From Acidobacteriota bacterium (GTDB taxonomy: Bacteria > Acidobacteriota > Vicinamibacteria > Vicinamibacterales > Vicinamibacteraceae): 28,749 nt of DNA. Position numbers and translations under genes: made by a program. The DNA is taken from NCBI GenBank assembly GCA_023429845.1, contig JAEZCY010000346.1, positions 1 to 28,749 of the forward strand. Direction: 5' to 3'. Positions 23,555-28,749 of the stretch are shown one piece after another. The notes below the pieces were generated by a model. That model worked only from the letters and a program-made list of their open reading frames with translations. It ran no database searches and was not told the origin of the DNA. Each line of letters starts with the position of its first letter. Position 1 is the first letter of the stretch.

Positions 23555-25062
23555 CGTGCTCCGCTCCCTCCGGGATGGAGGACTGCTGCGATGTACGGCC
23601 CTGGCTCGGCCAGCGCCCGGCCTGCCACACCGGCATACGCAATGAGGTGCTCCGGGAACAGACTGATGCCGATGGTCACTACCGCAAGGAGCCCGCTCGC
23701 GGCCACCATCGGTAGCGGCACCTTGCGCACCGGGACGGTGCGAGTCCCGGGTCGCCAGAATGCCTCTATCCAGATCTTGCTCATGGAGAACATCGTCATC
23801 AGGCCGACGAACAGCGCGACGACGGCGAGCCACACGTCGCCGTGTCGAAACGTGGCATCGATGACCAGCAGCTTCGCCCAGAACCCGGAAAATGGTGGAA
23901 TACCGGCCAGCGACATCGCGGGAACGAGGAATAGCACGGTCAGGAGCGGGCTGGCCGTCGTCAGACCGCCCGCCTTCCGTACGTCGTAGGTCCCGGCCGC
24001 ACGGTACATTGCGCCGGCGACCAGGAAGAGATTTGCTTTCACGATGATGTGGTGGACGATGTAGAAGATCGCTCCGCCAAGGGCCGCTGGCGTGGCGACG
24101 GCCAGGCCCATCAACATGTAGCCGATCTGGCTGACGATGTGGAACGCCAGAATGCGGCGCACGTCCCACTGCACCATCGCACCGAATACCCCGAACAGCA
24201 TCGTGCACGCCGCGAGCACGGCGACTACCTCCCGAAGGCCGATCGCATCGATCGGAAATATCAGCGTGAACACCCGGAAGCTGGCGTAGACACCGACCTT
24301 CGTCAGGAGACCGGCGAAGATGGCCGCGATCGCGATAGACGCCGTGTGATAGGACGCAGGCAACCAGAAGAACAGGGGGAACACGCCCGCCTTGATGCCG
24401 AAGGCGCACAGCAGCAGTGCAGCGGCGACCCCCAGGCTAGGTGAGGGCCCAAGGTGGGGCACGACCGTGCCGAGATCCGCCATGTTGAGCGTGCCGGTGG
24501 ATCCGTAGAGCACGGCGACGCCGGCCAGGAAGAGCAGCGTCGAGAAGAGATTGAGGACGGCGTACTTGAACGTGCCGTCCAGCTGAGATCGCGTGCGGCC
24601 GATGACGAGCAGGCCCATGGCGGTGATGAGCATCACCTCGAACCAGACATACAGGTTGAAGATGTCGCCGGTCAGGAATGCGCCGTTCACGCCGGCCAGC
24701 AGCCCCTGCAGCAGCAGGTGATAGCCGGCCCGCTCCTGACGCTTGCGGATATCGGCGGCGCCATACAGCAGCGTGACGACCGCGAGCAGACCCGTGATCG
24801 CGACCATGGCGGCGCCGAGGGCGTCGGCCGCGAACACCACCCCGAACGGTGCGGCCCACCCGCCGAAGCGGATGACTTGCACGCCGTGCTCGGCGACGAT
24901 GTCGAGCAGTTGCACGGCGGCAGCCAGCATGAGCACGGCGGCGATCATCGAAACCGTCCGTTGCGCTCCGCGATGATTCCAGAGACACGCGGTGAGAGCC
25001 ACTGCGCAGACCGGCACCAGCACCGGCCACAGGACGGCGTGTGCCTGCAGGAACGCGATCAT
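23551..25062 (-). CDS. mnhD: Mrp/Mnh Na+/H+ antiporter subunit D
   Basis: Large antiporter-like subunit (503 residues, about 14 helices) homologous to complex I NuoN/M. The TM5-type Glu is in LYVWFEVMLITAMGLLV and the proton-channel Lys in FGIKAGVFPLFFWLPASYHTA; HIVSQIGYMLMG and HHIIVKANLFLVAGA are further landmarks. These charged residues are needed for ion exchange in studied Mrp systems. The ATG at 25062 overlaps the mnhC stop (ATGA), and the mnhD stop overlaps mnhE. Length and motifs are normal. Confidence 0.94.
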   Translation of the reverse strand: MIAFLQAHAVLWPVLVPVCAVALTACLWNHRGAQRTVSMIAAVLMLAAAVQLLDIVAEHGVQVIRFGGWAAPFGVVFAADALGAAMVAITGLLAVVTLLYGAADIRKRQERAGYHLLLQGLLAGVNGAFLTGDIFNLYVWFEVMLITAMGLLVIGRTRSQLDGTFKYAVLNLFSTLLFLAGVAVLYGSTGTLNMADLGTVVPHLGPSPSLGVAAALLLCAFGIKAGVFPLFFWLPASYHTASIAIAAIFAGLLTKVGVYASFRVFTLIFPIDAIGLREVVAVLAACTMLFGVFGAMVQWDVRRILAFHIVSQIGYMLMGLAVATPAALGGAIFYIVHHIIVKANLFLVAGAMYRAAGTYDVRKAGGLTTASPLLTVLFLVPAMSLAGIPPFSGFWAKLLVIDATFRHGDVWLAVVALFVGLMTMFSMSKIWIEAFWRPGTRTVPVRKVPLPMVAASGLLAVVTIGISLFPEHLIAYAGVAGRALAEPGPYIAAVLHPGGSGAR

Positions 25063-25439
25063 GGCCGATGGTCGTCCGCGAAGGGCGCGCCCAGTCGCTC
25101 GGCATCAGCGATTCGGCGCCCATCCAGCGTCCCGATCGAGCGGAAGGTCTGCAGTGCGAGCGCCGCACCGAACGCGGTCAGCGCGAACCCGATGACGATC
25201 GCTGTGAGGATCAATGCTTGCGGCAGGGGGTTCGCGGAGGAGGCAGGCAGCGCCGTCTCACCCACGACCATGACCGGCGGCTCCTTCGGGCCGATGCGGC
25301 CTGCGTAGAAGATGATCAGGTTCACTGCGGCCGACATCAGCGTGATGCCCAGCAGGGTCCGGATGATGTGCCGCGACAGCATGAGCTGGACGCCGCAGGC
25401 GGCGATGAGTGCGATGACGAGTGCGTAGAAGACGTGCAT
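25059..25439 (-). CDS. mnhC: Mrp/Mnh Na+/H+ antiporter subunit C
   Basis: A 126-residue, three-helix subunit related to NuoK. Conserved parts are GVQLMLSRHIIRTLLGITLMSAAVNLIIF, PVMVVGETALPASSANPLPQALILTAIVIGFALTAF and the following helix. The ATG at 25439 begins two bases after the mnhB stop, and the mnhC stop overlaps mnhD as ATGA. The C-terminal 25 residues are polar and cytoplasmic. Confidence 0.92.
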   Translation of the reverse strand: MHVFYALVIALIAACGVQLMLSRHIIRTLLGITLMSAAVNLIIFYAGRIGPKEPPVMVVGETALPASSANPLPQALILTAIVIGFALTAFGAALALQTFRSIGTLDGRRIADAERLGAPFADDHRP

Positions 25440-25441
25440 GA

Positions 25442-25843
25442 TCAGTGGCCCTCGTAGAAGCGGACGATCAGCGACAGGACGCCGCCGAGCACGACGAGAT
25501 ACACGCCGAGATCGAACACGACCGGGGTGCCAAGTGCCAGGCCATTCACGGTGATCCACTGGTGCGAGAGGAAGGACCCGTCCAGCACCAGCCCCGGCAG
25601 GCCGCTGCACAGTGCGGACAGCACTCCGACACCGAGCAGCACAGTCGGGTCGACGACGAGCCATCGGCGCGCAGTGCGCACGCCGTGTGCCAGCGCGATG
25701 ATGGCGAAGCCGGACGCGGCCACGAGCCCGCCGACGAAGCCTCCCCCCGGTTCGTTGTGCCCGCGATAGAAGATGTACACGGATACGGCGATCATCACCG
25801 TGAACAGGAGGCGTGAGACCGCCGAGAAGATGACCGACGGCAT
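25442..25843 (-). CDS. mnhB: Mrp/Mnh Na+/H+ antiporter subunit B
   Basis: A 133-residue membrane subunit with four helices. YRGHNEPGGGFVGGLV (residues 26-41) is the hallmark of subunit B, and LGTPVVFDLGVYLVVLGGVLSLI closes the protein. The gene starts with ATG one base after the mnhA stop and ends two bases before mnhC. The MbhE-type module that other organisms place before B is at the end of mnhA here. Confidence 0.92.
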   Translation of the reverse strand: MPSVIFSAVSRLLFTVMIAVSVYIFYRGHNEPGGGFVGGLVAASGFAIIALAHGVRTARRWLVVDPTVLLGVGVLSALCSGLPGLVLDGSFLSHQWITVNGLALGTPVVFDLGVYLVVLGGVLSLIVRFYEGH

Positions 25844-25844
25844 G

Positions 25845-28142
25845 TCAGCGGCTCCCGCCAGCGCGTCGGCGCCGCAGCAAGCCCCACACCGCTGTCGTCG
25901 CGAACGCGATGACCGAGATCTCGCCCAGCGTGTCCACGCCCCGGTAGTCCACGATGATCACGTTCACGACGTTGCGTCCGTGTGCTTCGGTGTAACTGGT
26001 CTTCGCGAAGTACTCGGTCAGGCGCTGGTCGAGCGGCTCTGCGACCATCGTCGCGAGCGCGATGAAGACGATCGCACCGATGCCGAGACTCGCGAGAACG
26101 TCGCGCCGCCACTCGCCACGGCTTCGCGTGGGCCCCGATGCCGGCACACGCAGCAGGAGCGCGGTGAGGATGACCACGACGAGCACCTCGACGGAGAACT
26201 GCGTCAGCGCGAGGTCTGGCGCGCCGTTCATCAGGTAGATCAGCGCCGAGCCGAACCCGACCACACCGATGGAGATCATCGCCATCAGGAGCGACTGCGT
26301 CTGCGTCGCGGCTATCGCCCCTGCTGCCATCAGGACGAGGACGATGCCTGTGGCGAAATCCGGTGTGCCACTGCGCAGATCGATCCGGATCCCACTCTCG
26401 CCGGTCGCGAGCATGACGCCCGCCATAGCGATCACGAACCACACGACGATGCTCGAGTACCTGTGCTGGTCGCCATTCTGCAACAGGCTGGTGGCACGGC
26501 CGGCCACTGCAAGAATCGAGTCGTAGACACCCTGGTATGCCGCATCGCCGAGGAGCAGTCCGAGGATTCGACGGCCGGACAGCGCCGCGTGGAACCTGTT
26601 CCACCCGCATGCCACCGCCAGGCCGGCGGCGATCAACCCCCCGCTCCACAACAGAGCCGGCGTCAGCCCGTGCCAGAGGGCGAGCGGCGTGCCGTGCGGA
26701 CCACCGAGGAGCGCGCTGGTGGCCGCCTCTACGACAGGGCCGACCGTAAGCCCAGGCACCACGCCAAACCCGATGCCGAGCACGCCGAGCACCAGAGGCG
26801 CCAGCACGAGCCCCGGCGATTCTCCATGCCAGATGTCTTCCGTCGATCCCCGTGAGAAGTACGGTCTGACGCCGGCGACGATGGCAATCGCCACGAATGC
26901 TGCGGAGCTAATCGCTGCGACGACGAGGCCGACGGTTCCCGCCGAATCGAGGTGCGCGTCCAAGACCGCTTCCTTGCTGATGAAACCGAATGCCGGCGGC
27001 AGTCCGGCCATGGCGATGGCGGAAAGCGCCGCCGCGACGGCTGTTCCGGGAAGGGCTCGCCACAGACCCGTGAGGTGGCGCAGGCGTCCCTCGTGAGTAG
27101 CGTGGATCGCCGTACCTGCGCAGAAGAAGAGGGCGGCCTTGTACAACGCGTGCGCGAGGATGAAGGAGACCGTGGCCGTGGCGGCCCTCTCGCCGTCCAG
27201 TCCGATCAGCACCACGAGCAGCGCGAGCGACGCCACCGTCGAGTGCGCGAGCACGGCCTTGTAGCCGTCCGACATCACGGCACGCGTCGTGGCCACAAGC
27301 ATCGTGATGGACCCGACCACGATCAGCGTGGTGCCGAAAGCCGGCATGCCTGCGAAGACACGGTCGAACCGCGCGAGCAGGTAGACGCCCAGCTTCACCA
27401 TCGTTGCGGAGTGCAGGAACGCCGACGCAGGCGTCGGTGCCTCCATGGCAGCTGGCAGCCAGAAGTGGAAGGGGAATTGCGCAGACTTGGTGAAGGCGCC
27501 AACGAGCACGAGCAGCATGGCTGGTATCGCGACCGTGCTGTCGAGCAGGCGGGGCGCTTCTGCCGTGATGCCTGACAGCGAGAACGTACCGACCGTCATG
27601 CCAATCAGGAGGATGCCGGCAAAGAGCGCGAGGCCGCCGCCGGCGGTGACCAGCAGTGACTGGAGCGCGGCCTTCCTCGCTTCAACGCGTTCCGAGTGGA
27701 AGCCGATCAGTAGGAATGACAGGAGGCTGGTGCCTTCCCAGAACATGAACATGGCGATCAGGTCGTCGGCCAGGACGGCGCCGAGCATCATGGACATGAA
27801 GAGCAGGACTAGTCGGAGGAACCGCGCGGACATCACAGAGGCGTTGCCGAAGTACGCCCCGGCGTAGATCGTGACGAGCGTTCCGACGCCAGTGATGACG
27901 AGCGCAAAGAGCCAGGAGAAGCCGTCGAGCCGCAGCGACATGGACACGCCGAGGCTCGGGATCCAGGCCACTCGGTCGACGAGCGCGCCAGCCGCCGGGA
28001 GGTTCAGCCCGACGTTCAGGAAGTATGCAAAGAGGCTCGCGGGGAGGATGCTCGCGAGCCACCCGGAAAATGGCGCAGCTCTGCGAAGCGCAGGCCCGGA
28101 GCACGCCGCGGCGAGAATGGAGAGGAGCAGCGCGATCAGCAC
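25845..28142 (-). CDS. mnhA: Mrp/Mnh Na+/H+ antiporter subunit A (large, with MbhE-like C-terminal module)
   Basis: Largest antiporter subunit (about 765 residues), equivalent to NuoL plus C-terminal modules. Key residues are the Glu in MFWEGTSLLSFLLIG, the Lys in GAFTKSAQFPFHFWLPAAMEAPTPASAFLHSATMVK, and the HALYKAALFF helix. The C-terminal part has MNGAPDLALTQFSVEVLVVVIL and YRGVDTLGEISVIAFA, whose Glu is functionally important in Bacillus Mrp. I choose the GTG at 28142, with GAGG about 10 bases upstream at 28153-28156. A GTG at 28151 is possible but sits directly against that site. First gene of the A-G operon. Confidence 0.93.
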   Translation of the reverse strand: MLIALLLSILAAACSGPALRRAAPFSGWLASILPASLFAYFLNVGLNLPAAGALVDRVAWIPSLGVSMSLRLDGFSWLFALVITGVGTLVTIYAGAYFGNASVMSARFLRLVLLFMSMMLGAVLADDLIAMFMFWEGTSLLSFLLIGFHSERVEARKAALQSLLVTAGGGLALFAGILLIGMTVGTFSLSGITAEAPRLLDSTVAIPAMLLVLVGAFTKSAQFPFHFWLPAAMEAPTPASAFLHSATMVKLGVYLLARFDRVFAGMPAFGTTLIVVGSITMLVATTRAVMSDGYKAVLAHSTVASLALLVVLIGLDGERAATATVSFILAHALYKAALFFCAGTAIHATHEGRLRHLTGLWRALPGTAVAAALSAIAMAGLPPAFGFISKEAVLDAHLDSAGTVGLVVAAISSAAFVAIAIVAGVRPYFSRGSTEDIWHGESPGLVLAPLVLGVLGIGFGVVPGLTVGPVVEAATSALLGGPHGTPLALWHGLTPALLWSGGLIAAGLAVACGWNRFHAALSGRRILGLLLGDAAYQGVYDSILAVAGRATSLLQNGDQHRYSSIVVWFVIAMAGVMLATGESGIRIDLRSGTPDFATGIVLVLMAAGAIAATQTQSLLMAMISIGVVGFGSALIYLMNGAPDLALTQFSVEVLVVVILTALLLRVPASGPTRSRGEWRRDVLASLGIGAIVFIALATMVAEPLDQRLTEYFAKTSYTEAHGRNVVNVIIVDYRGVDTLGEISVIAFATTAVWGLLRRRRAGGSR

Positions 28143-28207
28143 GGGGCCCACACCTCACGCGCGACACGTTCACGCCGAACGGCGACGGCGAGCTCGATCT
28201 GTGTCAT
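28136..28207 (-). CDS. Possible 23-codon leader ORF overlapping mnhA
   Basis: An ATG at 28207 opens a 23-codon frame (MTQIELAVAVRRERV...) ending in TGA at 28136-28138, four to six bases inside mnhA if that starts at 28142. Arrangement and overlap fit translational coupling. Its GGGG ribosome-like bases (28216-28219) are within a hairpin. Coding status is unproven; it could be chance. Confidence 0.3.
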   Translation of the reverse strand: MTQIELAVAVRRERVAREVWAPC

Positions 28208-28214
28208 CGGTGCA

Positions 28215-28227
28215 ACCCCACTGGGGT
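28215..28227 (-). promoter_or_regulatory. Short hairpin ahead of the leader ORF
   Basis: ACCCC and GGGGT pair around a three-base loop (agt on the minus strand). The 3' arm provides the only purine-rich ribosome-like sequence for the ATG at 28207, so folding could hide it. Confidence 0.3.
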
Positions 28228-28459
28228 ACGGTCCCTGTCCTGCAAGAGGCTGTGACTCACGGAACGCGGGCAGGTAGGGCACGCGACTTGCGGTGCTCGA
28301 CGTGGCTGGCGGCGCAGCGGCTGCTGCACAGACGATGTGGCGGTCGGGCTGACGATGTGATTCTCCTGGTCGCGGACGACCATGAGGATGGCGGCCCGAC
28401 CATCCCGATTCCTGCAGTGAACTTCCCTGCACCCTTCGCGCTTCTCGAACTCGATGCGT
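28228..28459. other. Non-coding mnh leader region
   Basis: Between the candidate -10 and the hairpin before mnhA there are several unsupported open frames on both strands (for example 28204-28560 minus). None shows a family motif, a good ribosome site or consistent third-position bias that I could detect by eye. No known riboswitch was identified, although Na+- or pH-responsive leaders exist for antiporters in other bacteria. Confidence 0.4.
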
Positions 28460-28465
28460 AGTATA
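28460..28465 (-). promoter_or_regulatory. Candidate -10 element of the mnh operon
   Basis: TATACT on the minus strand (plus-strand agtata) is a near-consensus -10 in an otherwise GC-rich region, about 320 bases upstream of mnhA. No matching -35 was recognised. It implies a leader of roughly 300 bases. Confidence 0.35.
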
Positions 28466-28620
28466 TCCGCCCGAGCCAGTGCGCCTCGCCCTTGTGACTC
28501 CGCTGTGTGACGGCTTCCCGCAGGCGGGGCCGAGCGTCGAGCGAACATAGCCGACCGCATGTCGCGGCCGACAAGCGGCCGGCGTGTGCACGCGTGGTAC
28601 GCTGCGGCCCAATCGAGAGC
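28466..28620. other. Gene-free stretch between the mnh promoter and the tandem repeat
   Basis: No convincing gene is seen. A CGCGTGGTACGCTGCGG segment near 28591-28607 could be part of a plus-strand promoter for a gene beyond the right edge, but this is only an impression. Confidence 0.3.
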
Positions 28621-28628
28621 CGAACCGG

Positions 28629-28746
28629 GAACGACGAACGGCGAACGTCGGAACGTCGGAACGTCGAACTCGGAACGCGGAACGGCGAACGTCGAAGGCG
28701 GAACGGCGAACGTCGAAGGCTGAACGACGAAGGCCGAGCGTCTGGT
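28629..28746. repeat. Imperfect heptanucleotide tandem repeat (gAACG-type), running to the window edge
   Basis: From about 28629 the sequence is a run of seven-base units of the form NNGAACG: acgaacg, gcgaacg, cggaacg, tcgaagg and ctgaacg, with an occasional eight-base unit (tcggaacg twice). A 21-base block made of ggaacgg, cgaacgt, cgaaggc is repeated exactly at 28679-28699 and 28700-28720. The array appears to continue towards or past the right edge. No protein-coding role was evident. Confidence 0.75.
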
Positions 28747-28749
28747 ACG

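Noticed and set aside
28204..28612. Overlapping minus-strand ORFs upstream of mnhA that could be a small Cys-containing protein
   Set aside because: No good ribosome site, no family motif and competing open frames; treated as leader DNA.

Overview
The window is GC-rich, densely packed bacterial DNA, probably chromosomal. No rRNA or tRNA gene, transposase, integrase, phage gene or CRISPR array was recognised. A periplasmic PVC-type CxxCH dehydrogenase, a sorbosone-type PQQ dehydrogenase fused to cytochrome c, a Tat-exported amidohydrolase and a secreted GH3 enzyme suggest an aerobic soil heterotroph. Acidobacteriota (Vicinamibacteria-like) is my best guess; this is inference from gene content and composition, not a database match.

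Layout. 1-4396 (minus): the 5' part of a secreted family 3 glycoside hydrolase with an apparent one-base frameshift, preceded by a PVC-type haem protein. Divergent from these, and sharing start-codon bases, is a Tat-exported amidohydrolase (4386-5417), followed by an ApbE flavin transferase (5524-6558). 6573-8991 (minus): ribokinase, an LdhA-like D-lactate dehydrogenase and a small membrane protein. 9171-9800 (plus): an F420/NADP oxidoreductase-like protein. 9838-14181 (minus): a membrane-anchored PQQ dehydrogenase/cytochrome c fusion and a soluble hybrid histidine kinase, separated by about 300 bases with no convincing gene. 14302-16496 (plus): an AlkZ/YcaQ-type winged-helix protein overlapping a Gfo/Idh/MocA oxidoreductase by four bases.

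16498-21605 (minus) is a five-gene run: lone ABC ATPase, DUF3072 protein, SelO, gamma-glutamyltransferase and CBS-domain protein. SelO and gamma-glutamyltransferase both touch thiol/glutathione chemistry, so a redox-stress theme is possible but unproven. A secreted protein of unknown function (21756-22532, plus) has two hairpins ahead of its start.

22543-28142 (minus) is a complete seven-gene Mrp/Mnh multisubunit Na+/H+ antiporter operon in the order A-B-C-D-E-F-G, with 4-base ATGA overlaps at four of six junctions. Its leader holds a candidate promoter, a hairpin and a 23-codon ORF overlapping the mnhA start. The window ends in an imperfect 7-base tandem repeat.

I found no clearly new multi-gene system. 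The observations most worth a second look are the GH3 frameshift, the overlapping divergent starts at 4386-4396, the palindromes and hairpins around 20805-20840 and 21703-21754, the mnh leader ORF, the short MnhE, and the heptanucleotide array at the right edge.
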